NCBI RefSeq assembly: GCF_047971665.1
Contig: NZ_JBKEAA010000007.1
Span: forward strand, 6,317-70,316
Direction of reading: 5' to 3'
DNA length: 64,000 nucleotides
Source: Castellaniella sp047971665
GTDB lineage: Bacteria > Pseudomonadota > Gammaproteobacteria > Burkholderiales > Burkholderiaceae_B
Below the pieces are notes generated by a model that worked only from the letters and a program-made list of their open reading frames with translations, did not search any database and was not told where the DNA came from. This document shows positions 6,958 through 16,375 of this stretch, piece by piece. A program made the position numbers and the translations under genes. Every line of letters starts with the position of its first letter. Within the stretch, counting starts at the first letter, position 1.

Positions 6958-9900
6958 CCGTAATTGATCTCCACGTCGTCGTAGGACAGCCATTGCCGCG
7001 CATCTGCGATCAGCGTCTCGTCCATGCGCACGCGCCAATCCTCCCCCAGCCGCAGCAGGCAGGAAAAGCGCGCGTCGCGCAGGCTCAATTCCACCGGCAC
7101 ACCGGACTCGGCCGAGCACCAGGGCGCCAGCAGATCCTGCAGGCGGCCGGCATCCAGGCCGCCGGGCACGGACAGGCGCAGACTGCGGGCGCGGCTTTCG
7201 CGCAAGCGCTGCAGGTCATAGAGATCATCGGCCGACACCCGCAGGCCACCGGAATACTCATCATGACTGATGCGCCCCTGGATCACCAGGGGGCGGTCTT
7301 CCTTGAGACTCTGGCGGTGCTGCTCGTAGAGCTCATTGAAGATCGCCACCTCGATCTGGGCGCTGCCGTCATCCAGCAAGGCATACAGCATCTTGCCGCG
7401 CCGGGTCATGCGCACGCGCACTTCTGCCAGCACTCCCGCCAGCCATTGTGAACTGCGCGACGGCGCCAGCCGCGCCAGCGGTGTGGGCGCGACCCGGCGG
7501 ATCTCATCACGCCAGGCGTCGAACAGATGGCCGCTGAAGTAAAAGCCCAGCGCGGTTTTTTCCTCGGTCAGATGGGTTTCCAGATCCCAGGGGGTGACGC
7601 GCGCCACCTCCTGGGCCACGAGTTCATCCGTATTGTCATCGAACAGTGAGACCTGATTGGCGTTGCGCTCGGCCTGTTCGGCGGCCTCGATGGCGCTGCC
7701 CAGGGCCTCCACCAGCGCTGCGCGATTGGTTTCCAGGGTATCGAAAGCGCCGGCGCGGATCAGCGCCTCGATGGTGCGGCGATTGACGGCATGACGGTCG
7801 ACCCGGGCGCAGAAATCGAACAGGCCTGTGAACGGACCGCCCGCCTCACGGGCGGCAATGATGGCCTCGACGGCAGACTGCCCGGTGCCCTTGACACCGC
7901 CCAGGCCGTAGCGAATGGTGCGGGGCGGACGGCCCTGCGCGGTATGCTCGTCGGCCACAGGCGCGAACCGGTAGCCGGACGCATTGACATCGGGCGGCAG
8001 GACGGCCACGCCGTTTTCGAGGGCGTCGCGCCAGAAAATCTGGATCTTGTCCGTGTCGTCCATGTCCGACAGCAAGGTGGCCGCCAGAAATTCGGCCGGA
8101 TGATAAACCTTGAGCCAGGCCGTCTGATAGGAAATCAGCGCATAGGCGGCTGAATGGCTCTTGTTGAAACCATAGCCCGCGAATTTTTCCATCAGATCGA
8201 ACAGATGGGTGGCAAGATCCGGGTCGTAGCCCTTTTTGGCCGCACCTTCCTGGAAGATCACCCGGTGCTTGGCCATTTCCTCGGGCTTTTTCTTGCCCAT
8301 GGCACGGCGCAGCAGGTCGGCGCCGCCCAGGGAATAGCCGCCAATGATCTGAGAAATCAGCATCACCTGTTCTTGATAGACGATGACGCCGTAGGTGCTC
8401 TTGAGCACGGGCTCCAGATCGGGATGAAAATAATCGACCTCGGCGCGACCATGCTTGCGATTGACGAAATCGACCACCATGCCGGATTCCAGCGGCCCGG
8501 GACGGAACAGCGCCAGCAGCGCGACCACATCCTCGAAGGTATTGGGCTGCATGCTTTTCAGCAGTTCCTTCATGCCGCGCGATTCAAGCTGAAACACCGC
8601 CGTGGTGTTGGCGGCCGAGAGCAGATCGTAGGTCGCCTTGTCGTCCAGAGGCAACGCCATCAGATCGAAGTCGCGCTTGTCCGGATTGAATTCGCGCACA
8701 TAGCGCACGGCCCAGTCCAGGATGGTCAGGTTGCGCAGGCCCAGAAAGTCGAATTTGACCAGACCGGCGGCCTCGACGTCGTCCTTGTCGAACTGGGACA
8801 CGACGCTCGATTCGCTGCCCGGCTGGCAATACAGCGGGCAAAAATCGGTCAGCTTGCCCGGCGCGATCAGCACCCCGCCCGCGTGCATGCCGATGTTGCG
8901 CGTCAGGCCCTCCAGGGGTCGGGCCAGATCGATGAGAGCGCGGATTTCCTCGTCGGTATCGTAGAGTTCCTTGAAAGCAGGTTCGTGTTCCAGCGTGCGA
9001 TCCAGCGACCAGGGGTCGGCCGGATTGAAGGGAATCATCTTCGACAGCCGATCGCAGAGGCTGTAGGGCATCTCCAGGACCCGGCCCACGTCGCGCACCA
9101 CGGCCTTGGCGCCCAGAGTGCCGAAGGTCGCGATCTGGCTGACGGCAGCACGGCCGTATTTTTCCTTGACGTATTCGATCACCCGTTCGCGATTGTCCTG
9201 GCAGAAATCCACGTCGAAATCGGGCATGGACACGCGTTCTGGATTCAGGAATCGCTCGAACAGCAGGTCATAGCGCAGCGGATCCAGATCGGTGATCCCC
9301 AGGCTGAAAGCCACCAGTGAGCCGGCGCCCGAGCCCCGGCCCGGCCCCACCGGCACGCCATGGCTCTTGCCCCAGTTGATGAAGTCCTGCACGATCAGGA
9401 AATAGCCAGGAAAACCCATGCCGATGATGGTCCGGCATTCCAGGTCCAGACGCGCCTGGTAGGTGGGCATCAGGCGGGCGCGCTCGTCGGCGTCCGGGTA
9501 CAGCTGGACCATGCGGCGGACCAGGCCCTCATTGGCCAATTGCACCAGATAGTCGTCCAGCGACACCCCGTCGGGCGTCGGAAACAGCGGCAGCTGAGGT
9601 TGATCCAGGATCAGGGTCAGCGTGCAGCGCCGGGCGATCTGTACCGCATTGGCCAGGGCCGAGGGCACGTCCGCAAAACGGTGCGCCATGTCGGCGCTGT
9701 CGGGCATGTATTGCTCGGCGGTGAAATGCCTGACGCGGCGAGGATTGCCCAGCAGTTCGCCTTCGGCGATGCAGACGCGGGCCTCGTGGGCGCGGAAATC
9801 AGACGGCGCGATGAACTGGATCGGATGCGTGGCCACCACCGGCAGACCGCAGTCGGACGCCAGGCGCAGCGCCGACTGGACATACGCCTCGTCTCCCTCG

Positions 9901-10433
9901 AACCCGGCGCGTTGCAACTCGATGAAATAGGCATCCGGGAAATCGGCGGCCCACTCGCGGGCAACCCGCCGGGCCTCTTCCTCGCGACCGGCCTCCAGCG
10001 CCTGTCCCACATCGCCGGCACGGGCGCCCGACAGGACGATCAGGCCACGCTTGCCCGACAGCCACTCACGACGGATTTCCGCCCGGCCCCGGTGGCTGTT
10101 CTCCGTCCAGGCGCGCGCCAGCAATTCGCACAGATCCAGATAGGCGACATGGGAGGAAGCCAGCAACAGGATGCGAAAGGGCTTGTCCTCGTCGGCGGGA
10201 TTGTGCAGCCAGACATCGCAACCGGCGATGGGCTTGACCCCCGCCTTGCGGGCCGTCTTGTAGAACTTGATCCAGCCGAACAGGTTGGACAGGTCGCTGA
10301 TCGCCATGGCCGGCTGGCCGGATTCACTCGCCCGCTTGATCAAATCAGGGATGCGCGCGATGCCGTCCACCACAGAAAACTCGGAGTGGCAGCGCAGATG
10401 GACGAACAGAGGAGTATCGGGGGACAGGGTCAT
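6954..10433 (-). CDS. dnaE: DNA polymerase III subunit alpha
   Basis: Full-length replicative polymerase of 1159 aa, the usual size for this family. Order of domains: N-terminal PHP domain beginning FVHLRCHSEFSVVDGIARI; catalytic palm with GPGRGSGAGSLVAFSLGITD near residue 365 and the metal-binding PDFDVDFCQDNRERV near 405; third catalytic Asp region VKFDFLGLRNLTIL near 560; helix-hairpin-helix region; OB fold near residue 990 (LAGVLAEVRVRMTRRGKML). The start ATG lies 12 bp downstream of the hrpA stop, so hrpA-dnaE are probably cotranscribed. Its own stop overlaps the first glycosyltransferase of the cassette. Confidence 0.98.
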   Translation of the reverse strand: MTLSPDTPLFVHLRCHSEFSVVDGIARIPDLIKRASESGQPAMAISDLSNLFGWIKFYKTARKAGVKPIAGCDVWLHNPADEDKPFRILLLASSHVAYLDLCELLARAWTENSHRGRAEIRREWLSGKRGLIVLSGARAGDVGQALEAGREEEARRVAREWAADFPDAYFIELQRAGFEGDEAYVQSALRLASDCGLPVVATHPIQFIAPSDFRAHEARVCIAEGELLGNPRRVRHFTAEQYMPDSADMAHRFADVPSALANAVQIARRCTLTLILDQPQLPLFPTPDGVSLDDYLVQLANEGLVRRMVQLYPDADERARLMPTYQARLDLECRTIIGMGFPGYFLIVQDFINWGKSHGVPVGPGRGSGAGSLVAFSLGITDLDPLRYDLLFERFLNPERVSMPDFDVDFCQDNRERVIEYVKEKYGRAAVSQIATFGTLGAKAVVRDVGRVLEMPYSLCDRLSKMIPFNPADPWSLDRTLEHEPAFKELYDTDEEIRALIDLARPLEGLTRNIGMHAGGVLIAPGKLTDFCPLYCQPGSESSVVSQFDKDDVEAAGLVKFDFLGLRNLTILDWAVRYVREFNPDKRDFDLMALPLDDKATYDLLSAANTTAVFQLESRGMKELLKSMQPNTFEDVVALLALFRPGPLESGMVVDFVNRKHGRAEVDYFHPDLEPVLKSTYGVIVYQEQVMLISQIIGGYSLGGADLLRRAMGKKKPEEMAKHRVIFQEGAAKKGYDPDLATHLFDLMEKFAGYGFNKSHSAAYALISYQTAWLKVYHPAEFLAATLLSDMDDTDKIQIFWRDALENGVAVLPPDVNASGYRFAPVADEHTAQGRPPRTIRYGLGGVKGTGQSAVEAIIAAREAGGPFTGLFDFCARVDRHAVNRRTIEALIRAGAFDTLETNRAALVEALGSAIEAAEQAERNANQVSLFDDNTDELVAQEVARVTPWDLETHLTEEKTALGFYFSGHLFDAWRDEIRRVAPTPLARLAPSRSSQWLAGVLAEVRVRMTRRGKMLYALLDDGSAQIEVAIFNELYEQHRQSLKEDRPLVIQGRISHDEYSGGLRVSADDLYDLQRLRESRARSLRLSVPGGLDAGRLQDLLAPWCSAESGVPVELSLRDARFSCLLRLGEDWRVRMDETLIADARQWLSYDDVEINYG

Positions 10434-10445
10434 AGCCGGATTGTA

Positions 10446-13400
10446 CTAGCGCGGCATGGCGGCCCAGGCTTTTTCCAGGCGCTTGACCGAGACCGGAAAA
10501 GGCGTGCGCAGCGCCTGGGCGTAGAGCGCCACACGCAGTTCTTCCAGTTGCCAGCGAAAGGCATCGAGCCGGGCATCGGGCGCGCCCTTGAGCGCCGCCC
10601 TCGCCCGCTGCCAGGGCGTGGTCAGCCGGACAATATCGGCCATCAGGGCGGCATCGCGCGCAGGGTCGGCGCGCAGTTTTTCGATCCGCATCTGCGCCGC
10701 CTTCAGGTAGCGGGGCAAGTGCCCGAGTTGATCCGGCGGCGTGTCGCGGACGAAAGCGGCGCCTACCAGCGCATCGAGCTGCTGGCGGATGTCCTGCTGG
10801 GCCTGCGGCCAGGGGCGCGCCTGTGGCAGCTTTTTGACCAGGGCGGCGCGCTCGGCCAGGATGACCCCGGCCAGACGCGCCCGTTCCTGGGCCAGCAGGC
10901 CCAAACGCGCGCGGCCCTTGGTGCAACGTTGCTCGAAGGCAGCAGCCTCGCCGGGCCAGGGTTCCATCAGGCAGGCCTGATCCAGCGCCGCATCGATCAG
11001 TTGATCGCGCAGTTCCTGCTGAGTGCCCAGGTCCATGTACAGCAGGCCCATCCGGGTCAGATCCGGCAGGTTTTTTTCCAGGTAGCGGACCTGTTCGCGC
11101 AATGCCAGCCGGAACAGGCGGCGCAGCCCGACGGCGTGCACGCGCCGGGCCTCCTGGGGGTCATCGAACACATCCAGGTCGCAGGCTTCACCGCGATCGC
11201 GCAGGGCCGGGTAGCCGATCAGCGACTGCCCGCCGCGCTGGATTTCCAGCAATTCCGGCAGCTCCCCGAACGTCCAGGCGGTCAGCCCCTCGTGATCCAG
11301 GACTCGGGATGCCTGCTGATCACGGGCCGCCAGCTGCTGGAAGGAGGCCTGGGCCTGACGACCGTGCTCGGCGCGCAACTGGTCCAGGTTGCGTCCCCCG
11401 GACAACATGCGGCCGTGCTCATCGACGACCTTGAAATTCATGAACAGGTGGGGCGGCAGGGTTTCCAGCTTGAAGTCGGTCACCTGAACCCGCACCCGGC
11501 ATTGCGCCCAGACATCCTCCGCCAGCGCATCCAGCAACCCCATGCCGGGATCGGCGGAGCGATCGAACCAGCGTTCATGGAACCCGGCCGCATAATCGGG
11601 CAGCGGCACACAGTGGCGGCGCAATTTTTGCGGCAACGATTTGAGCAGCAGCAGCGCCTTTTCCTTGAGCATGCCCGGCACCAGCCACTCGCAGCGCGCG
11701 GCATCGATCTGGTTGAGCGCGAAAAGCGGCACAGTCAGCGTCATGCCATCGCGTGGCGAACCTGGCTCGAAATGATAGTCCACGGCCAGTTCGGTGCCCG
11801 CCCAGTCCAGCCGTCGGGGAAACACCTCGGTGGTGACCCCCGCCGCGTCATGGCGCATGAGTTCGTCGCGACTGAGCTTCAGCGACGCGGCGGCCTCGGG
11901 CGCCAGCCCCTTAAACCAGGCCTCCAGCGTGGCCGTCTGGCACACATCCTCGGGAATCTGCCGATCATAGAATGCATGGATCAGGGCATCGTCCACCAGG
12001 ATGTCCGGACGGCGGCTCTGGTGCTCCAGCCGCTCGATGGATGTGATCAACCGCCGGTTGTGCGCGATGAAAGGCAGTTTGCTGTCAATGTCGCCCGGCA
12101 CCAGCGCATCACGGATGAAGATTTCCCGCGCGGCCTTGGAATCGATACGGCCATAATGCACGCGACGGCCGGAGTACACCGGCAGACCGTGCACGGTGCC
12201 ACGCTCGTTGGCCACGACCTGACCGGCCTTTTTTTCCCAGCGGGGGTCGGACCAGGCGCGCTTGAGCAGATGCGCCCCCGCCCGCTCGACCCAGGTCGGT
12301 TCGACCTGCGCCACACAGCGGGCATACAGCCGGGTGGTCTCCACCAGTTCGGCCGCCAGCACCCAGCGCCCGGCCTTCTTCTGCAACGGCGAGCCCGGAT
12401 GAATGGCAAAGCGGATGTCGTGCGCCCCCTGGTACAGGCCGCCATCCTCGGATTTCATGCCGATGTTGCCCAGCAACCCCGCGAGCAGCGCCATGTGGAC
12501 CTGCTCGCGCGTCGCCGGGGTCGGATTCAGCCGCCAGCCCTGTTCGCGCGCCAGGGTCAGCAACTGCGTGTGCGTGTCGTGCCATTCGCGCAGACGCACG
12601 GGCGAGAGGAATCTGGCGCGGATCTGATCCACCAGCTTGCGTTGAGAGGCCTTGTGCGCGACCTGCTCGCCATACCACTGCCAGAGTTTCAGCCAGGCGA
12701 GGAATTCGGACTGCTTGTCGTTGAACCGGGCATGCGCATTGTCCGCGGCCTCGCGCGCCTGCATGGGGCGGTCGCGCGGGTCCTGGACGGACAGCGCCGA
12801 GGCAATGACGAGGATTTCTGTCAGGCACTGTTGTTCGTGCGCGGCGAAGATCATGCGCGCAATGCGCGGATCGACCGGCAGCCGCGCCAGCGCCCGGCCC
12901 ACCGGGGTCAGGCGGTTGCGCTCATCGAGCGCGCCGAGCTCCTGCAACAGATGGTAGCCATCGGCCACGGCGCGGCCCGTGGGGGGCTCGACGAAAGGAA
13001 AGGCCTCGATGTCGTCCAGCCTCAGCGATTTCATCCGCAGGATGACCGCCGCCAGAGACGAACGCAGGATTTCCGGATCGGTAAAGGCGGGCCGCTGCTT
13101 GAAATCCGCCTCGGCATACAGCCGGACGCACACCCCCGGCCCCAGGCGGCCGCAGCGGCCGGCGCGCTGGTTGGCCGAGGCCTGGCTGATGGGCTCGATG
13201 CGCAGCTGCTCGACCTTGCTGCGCCAGGAATAACGCTTGATGCGCGCCAGACCGCTGTCCACGACATAGCGGATGCCCGGCACCGTGAGTGAGGTCTCGG
13301 CCACGTTGGTGGCCAGCACGATGCGTCGGGCGTTGCCGCGAGGATGGAAGATCTGTTCCTGCTCCGCGCGCGACAGGCGCGCATAGAGCGGCAGCACCAG

Positions 13401-14321
13401 GGCACCGACCGGATGCCGCTTGCGCAAGGCCTCGGCGCATTCACGGATTTCGCGCTCGCCGGGCAAAAAAACCAGCACATCGCCCGGACCGTGACGGGCG
13501 CACTCGTCCACACCATCCACCACGGCATCGACCAGATCGCGTTCCTCGTCGCCCTGCCTGGGTTTGCGCCCGGCGGGCCCCGCTTCGTCCGCGTCCTGTT
13601 GCACGGGACGGTAACGCAATTCCACCGGGAACAGGCGGCCCGAGACCTGGATGACCGGCGCGGGCCGGCCCGGCGCGCCGAAATGCCGGGCAAACCGGTC
13701 GGCGTCGATGGTGGCCGAAGTGATGATCAGCTTCAGATCCTGGCGGCGCGCCAGCAGGCGCTTGAGAAACCCCAGCAGGAAATCGATGTTCAGGCTGCGC
13801 TCGTGCGCCTCGTCGATGATCAGGGTGTCGTAGCGGCGCAGCAACGGATCACGCTGGGTTTCGGCCAGCAGGATGCCGTCGGTCATCAATTTGATGGCCG
13901 TGGTCGGACCGGCACGCTCGGAAAAGCGGATCTGGTAGCCGACCCAGTCACCGATTTCCGTGCGCAATTCCTCGGCGACCCGCTGGGCAACCGAGGTCGC
14001 GGCCAGTCGCCGGGGCTGGGTATGGCCGATCATCCCACGACGGCCCCGCCCCAGTTCCAGGCAGATCTTGGGCAACTGGGTCGTCTTGCCCGACCCGGTC
14101 TCGCCGCAGACGATGACGACGGGATGGTCGGCAATGGCGCGCGCAATATTCTGACGGCAGGCGCTGACGGGCAGGTCTTCCGGATATTGGATGGGCGGCA
14201 GGGGACGATCACCGGCGCCGGAGGCGGGGCGGGACGAAACGGATCGGGCGGGCATCCGGCGGGCCGGCTGCGATGGATTTTCTGGCAAAACGTCGGATTC
14301 CACAGGGGAGATGAGTCGCAC
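10446..14321 (-). CDS. hrpA: ATP-dependent RNA helicase HrpA (DEAH box)
   Basis: The product is 1291 aa, matching the roughly 1300-aa HrpA family. Helicase motifs in order: GETGSGKTTQLPK (Walker A) near residue 75, TQPRRLAATSVAQR (Ia), DEAHERSLNIDFL (Walker B) near 170, TSATID (III), and QRAGRCGRLGPG (VI) near 380. The long HrpA C-terminal region (DUF3418) follows. HrpA acts on mRNA and stalled ribosomes. The start used here is a GTG at 14321 without a strong ribosome site; an ATG 22 codons in (14255) is an alternative. Transcription probably starts near the TATAAT at 14374-14369. Confidence 0.95.
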   Translation of the reverse strand: MRLISPVESDVLPENPSQPARRMPARSVSSRPASGAGDRPLPPIQYPEDLPVSACRQNIARAIADHPVVIVCGETGSGKTTQLPKICLELGRGRRGMIGHTQPRRLAATSVAQRVAEELRTEIGDWVGYQIRFSERAGPTTAIKLMTDGILLAETQRDPLLRRYDTLIIDEAHERSLNIDFLLGFLKRLLARRQDLKLIITSATIDADRFARHFGAPGRPAPVIQVSGRLFPVELRYRPVQQDADEAGPAGRKPRQGDEERDLVDAVVDGVDECARHGPGDVLVFLPGEREIRECAEALRKRHPVGALVLPLYARLSRAEQEQIFHPRGNARRIVLATNVAETSLTVPGIRYVVDSGLARIKRYSWRSKVEQLRIEPISQASANQRAGRCGRLGPGVCVRLYAEADFKQRPAFTDPEILRSSLAAVILRMKSLRLDDIEAFPFVEPPTGRAVADGYHLLQELGALDERNRLTPVGRALARLPVDPRIARMIFAAHEQQCLTEILVIASALSVQDPRDRPMQAREAADNAHARFNDKQSEFLAWLKLWQWYGEQVAHKASQRKLVDQIRARFLSPVRLREWHDTHTQLLTLAREQGWRLNPTPATREQVHMALLAGLLGNIGMKSEDGGLYQGAHDIRFAIHPGSPLQKKAGRWVLAAELVETTRLYARCVAQVEPTWVERAGAHLLKRAWSDPRWEKKAGQVVANERGTVHGLPVYSGRRVHYGRIDSKAAREIFIRDALVPGDIDSKLPFIAHNRRLITSIERLEHQSRRPDILVDDALIHAFYDRQIPEDVCQTATLEAWFKGLAPEAAASLKLSRDELMRHDAAGVTTEVFPRRLDWAGTELAVDYHFEPGSPRDGMTLTVPLFALNQIDAARCEWLVPGMLKEKALLLLKSLPQKLRRHCVPLPDYAAGFHERWFDRSADPGMGLLDALAEDVWAQCRVRVQVTDFKLETLPPHLFMNFKVVDEHGRMLSGGRNLDQLRAEHGRQAQASFQQLAARDQQASRVLDHEGLTAWTFGELPELLEIQRGGQSLIGYPALRDRGEACDLDVFDDPQEARRVHAVGLRRLFRLALREQVRYLEKNLPDLTRMGLLYMDLGTQQELRDQLIDAALDQACLMEPWPGEAAAFEQRCTKGRARLGLLAQERARLAGVILAERAALVKKLPQARPWPQAQQDIRQQLDALVGAAFVRDTPPDQLGHLPRYLKAAQMRIEKLRADPARDAALMADIVRLTTPWQRARAALKGAPDARLDAFRWQLEELRVALYAQALRTPFPVSVKRLEKAWAAMPR

Positions 14322-14368
14322 TGTCCGCCCGACACCACAGAATACTGTCGGGAAAAGGACAATCGCTC

Positions 14369-14376
14369 ATTATAAT
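14369..14376. promoter_or_regulatory. Overlapping divergent -10 elements between hrpA and argA
   Basis: The octamer ATTATAAT contains a perfect TATAAT on the plus strand (14371-14376, toward argA) and on the minus strand (14374-14369, toward hrpA). Neither strand has a good -35 at 16-18 bp spacing. The two start codons lie 62 bp (argA) and 48 bp (hrpA) away. If both are used, RNA polymerase could occupy only one at a time, linking the two genes by mutual exclusion. Confidence 0.5.
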
Positions 14377-14438
14377 TTCGCTATTGCAAGAAACCGCCCA
14401 CCGATCACGCCCTCCAGGATCCCGAGCCGCCATCTGCC

Positions 14439-15794
14439 ATGAGTTCCGCCGAAATCGACACCTATTCCGCCCAGAACGCTCCAGAATTCGCTGCGGCCCA
14501 GTTCGTACGATGGTTTCGCGAGGTTGCGCCCTATGTGCATGATTTCCGGGGCAAGACGTTCGTCGTGGCCTTTGGCGGCGAATTGATCGAGGACGGCGGC
14601 CTGGAGGATCTGGTTGCCGACCTGTCACTGCTGTCGGCCCTGGGGGTCAAGCTGGTCCTGGTGCATGGATCGCGCCCTCAGGTCAACGAACAGCTGCACC
14701 TGAAAGGCCACACCACCCAGTTCGGCCGCGGCACGGAGCCCACCAGCCCGGAGGCTCTGGAATGCGCCAAGGAGGCCGCTGGCGAAATCCGCCTGGACAT
14801 CGAGGCCGCCTTCAGCCAGGGGCTGCCCAATACGCCCATGTCGCATGCCAAGATTCGCGTGATCTCGGGCAATTTCGTCACCGCGCGCCCGGTCGGAGTG
14901 ATCGATGGCGTGGACTATCGGCGCGCCGGCACGGTGCGCAAGCTCGATATCGACGCAATGCGCAACGTCATCAGCCAGGGAGCCATCGTGCTGCTCTCGC
15001 CGCTGGGCTTTTCTCCCACCGGTGAAGCCTTCAACCTGGCCATGGAGGACCTGGCCACCAACGCCGCCGTGGCCTTGCGCGCCGAAAAGCTGATTTTCCT
15101 GACCAAGAACCGCACCGTCACCGAGACCGACGGCTCCGTGGACACGGAGCTGGCCCGCAAGGATGCCGACGACCTGCTCGCCCAGGACGTGCTGGACGAG
15201 GACACTTCCGCCTTCCTGCGCCATGCCTCCCTGGCGGTCAAGCGCGGCGTGGCGCGCGCGCATCTGGTGCCCTACACCATGGACGGCAGCATCCTGCTGG
15301 AGATCTTCACCCACGACGGGATCGGGACCATGGTGGTCGAGGACACGCTCGATGATCTGAGGCCCGCCGGGGCCGATGACGTGGGCGCCATCGTCCAGTT
15401 GATCGAACCCCTCGAGACCGACGGTACCCTGGTGCCGCGTGGGCGCGCGGTGATCGAGCGCGACGTCGAGAAATTCACCGTGCTGGAACACGACGGCGTG
15501 ATCTACGGCTGCGTGGCCCTGATCCCCTATCTGGAAGACAGCATGGCCGAAATGGCCTGCCTGATCGTACATCCCGAATGGCAGGGCACGGGCGATGGTG
15601 AAAAACTGCTGCGCCATGCCGAAACCAGCGCCCGCGCCCAGGGCGCCCGGCGCCTGTTCGTCCTGACCACGCGGACTTCGCACTGGTTCCTGAAGCGCGG
15701 CTTCGTTCAGGGCGGCATCTCCGACCTGCCCCACGAAAAACGCGCCCACTACAACCATTCCCGCAACAGCCTGGTCTTCATCAAGCGGTTATGA
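14439..15794 (+). CDS. argA: Amino-acid N-acetyltransferase (N-acetylglutamate synthase)
   Basis: The product is 451 aa. The N-terminal amino-acid-kinase-like domain (residues about 25-290) includes VVAFGGELI and LVLVHGSRPQVNEQL near 60-80. The C-terminal GNAT domain (about 300-440) includes the acetyl-CoA loop region HPEWQGTGDGEKLL near 385 and RLFVLTTRTSHWFLKRGF. The enzyme makes N-acetylglutamate from glutamate and acetyl-CoA, the first step of arginine synthesis, and is classically feedback-inhibited by arginine. Its TGA overlaps the ATG of a truncated rmlB-like fragment. Confidence 0.96.
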   Translation: MSSAEIDTYSAQNAPEFAAAQFVRWFREVAPYVHDFRGKTFVVAFGGELIEDGGLEDLVADLSLLSALGVKLVLVHGSRPQVNEQLHLKGHTTQFGRGTEPTSPEALECAKEAAGEIRLDIEAAFSQGLPNTPMSHAKIRVISGNFVTARPVGVIDGVDYRRAGTVRKLDIDAMRNVISQGAIVLLSPLGFSPTGEAFNLAMEDLATNAAVALRAEKLIFLTKNRTVTETDGSVDTELARKDADDLLAQDVLDEDTSAFLRHASLAVKRGVARAHLVPYTMDGSILLEIFTHDGIGTMVVEDTLDDLRPAGADDVGAIVQLIEPLETDGTLVPRGRAVIERDVEKFTVLEHDGVIYGCVALIPYLEDSMAEMACLIVHPEWQGTGDGEKLLRHAETSARAQGARRLFVLTTRTSHWFLKRGFVQGGISDLPHEKRAHYNHSRNSLVFIKRL

Positions 15795-15950
15795 GGATCC
15801 TGGTCACGGGAGGCGCCGGCTTCATCGGCTCGGCTCTGATCCGGTGCCTCATCGGTGACACGGCCATCTTCGTGCAGACCCACCGAGTCCACCAAGCCGC
15901 GCGTGCGGCTTGCAAGCCGCTTGGATCTGACCGCCCGACGAGCCCATAAA
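15791..15950 (+). pseudogene. Truncated dTDP-glucose 4,6-dehydratase (rmlB/rfbB) remnant
   Basis: The frame starting at 15791 encodes MRILVTGGAGFIGSALIR and continues CLIGDTA, the characteristic N-terminal NAD-binding Rossmann start of RmlB. After about 25 residues the similarity stops and the sequence runs into repeat DNA, ending at TAA 15948-15950. RmlB is normally about 350 aa, so more than 90 percent is missing. The ATG overlaps the argA stop (ATGA), as an intact downstream gene would. The breakpoint lies about 28 bp before a partial palindromic repeat copy. I read it as a deletion scar of a rhamnose-pathway gene. A chance resemblance is unlikely given the 25-residue match. Confidence 0.75.
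15893..15930 (+). repeat. Partial copy of the dispersed palindromic element
   Basis: It contains three alternating 8-bp arms: CAAGCCGC (15893-15900), GCGGCTTG (15905-15912) and CAAGCCGC (15913-15920), then TTGGAT. The second and third arms form the same 16-bp palindrome, GCGGCTTGCAAGCCGC, found in the full copy 78 bp downstream. The long hairpin half of the element is missing here. Confidence 0.75.
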
Positions 15951-15982
15951 TCCTGCGTCAACGGCTGGCCCGCATACACCGC

Positions 15983-16054
15983 GCGGCTTGCAAGCCGCTT
16001 GGATTCGTCCGGCATGGAACAGTCCATTGGGACTGTTCCATGTCCGGACTCATC
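15983..16054 (+). repeat. Full copy A of a dispersed two-hairpin element
   Basis: Order: 16-bp palindrome GCGGCTTGCAAGCCGC (15983-15998), spacer TTGGATTC, outer stem GTCCGG (16007-16012), inner stem CATGGAACAGTCC (16013-16025), loop ATTG, then GGACTGTTCCATG (16030-16042), one unpaired T, CCGGAC (16044-16049) and tail TCATC. It aligns without gaps to the copy at 25401-25472. The substitutions between them are paired so that both inverted repeats stay intact. It lies between the rmlB remnant and yggX. Confidence 0.85.
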
Positions 16055-16096
16055 TACAATACCGGCTTTCCTTTAGCGATTGCACGAGGGGTCGAC

Positions 16097-16369
16097 ATGG
16101 CACGCATGATTCAATGTCACAAACTCAAACGCGAGGCCCAGGGCCTGGACTATCCTCCCTACCCTGGCGAGCTGGGTGTGCGCATCTGGCGTGAGATTTC
16201 CCGGGACGCCTGGGCCAAATGGCTGGACATCCAGACGCGGCTGGTCAACGAAAACCACCTGAGCCTGGCAGAGCCAGAAACCCGCAAATTCCTGGCCGAA
16301 CGCATGCAGGCATTCCTGTTCGACGACCAGGATGTCGAGGCCCAGGGCTACGTGCCGCCCTCGGCCTGA
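16097..16369 (+). CDS. yggX: Probable Fe(2+)-trafficking / oxidative damage protection protein
   Basis: Small protein of 90 aa, the usual YggX size. It starts MARMIQCHKLKREAQGLDY and contains YPGELGVRIWREISRDAW and NLSLAEPETR-type blocks conserved in the family; the single Cys at residue 7 is the conserved one. YggX protects iron-sulfur clusters from oxidative damage. Translation probably starts at 16097, though an in-frame ATG three codons later is possible. A TACAAT at 16055-16060, just after the palindromic element, could be its -10. It converges on phoU with only 6 bp between the stops. Confidence 0.92.
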   Translation: MARMIQCHKLKREAQGLDYPPYPGELGVRIWREISRDAWAKWLDIQTRLVNENHLSLAEPETRKFLAERMQAFLFDDQDVEAQGYVPPSA

Positions 16370-16375
16370 GCCCGA

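Noticed and set aside
9360..13292. 1310-codon open frame on + across dnaE and hrpA
   Set aside because: Antisense to two clear genes; the translation is His/Gln/Arg-rich without domains. High GC leaves long open frames opposite real genes.
15749..16027. Minus-strand open frame across the rmlB scar and repeats
   Set aside because: Composed of antisense argA and palindromic repeat; no protein-like features.
16013..16042. Hairpin of element copy A as a simple terminator of argA
   Set aside because: There is no T run on either strand, and the same fold occurs at other loci with covariation, so a dedicated terminator is not the best explanation.
15893..16054. CRISPR-like or tandem array from the two palindromic copies
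   Set aside because: Only two units, unequal, with no regular spacers and no cas genes; better explained by a dispersed palindromic repeat.
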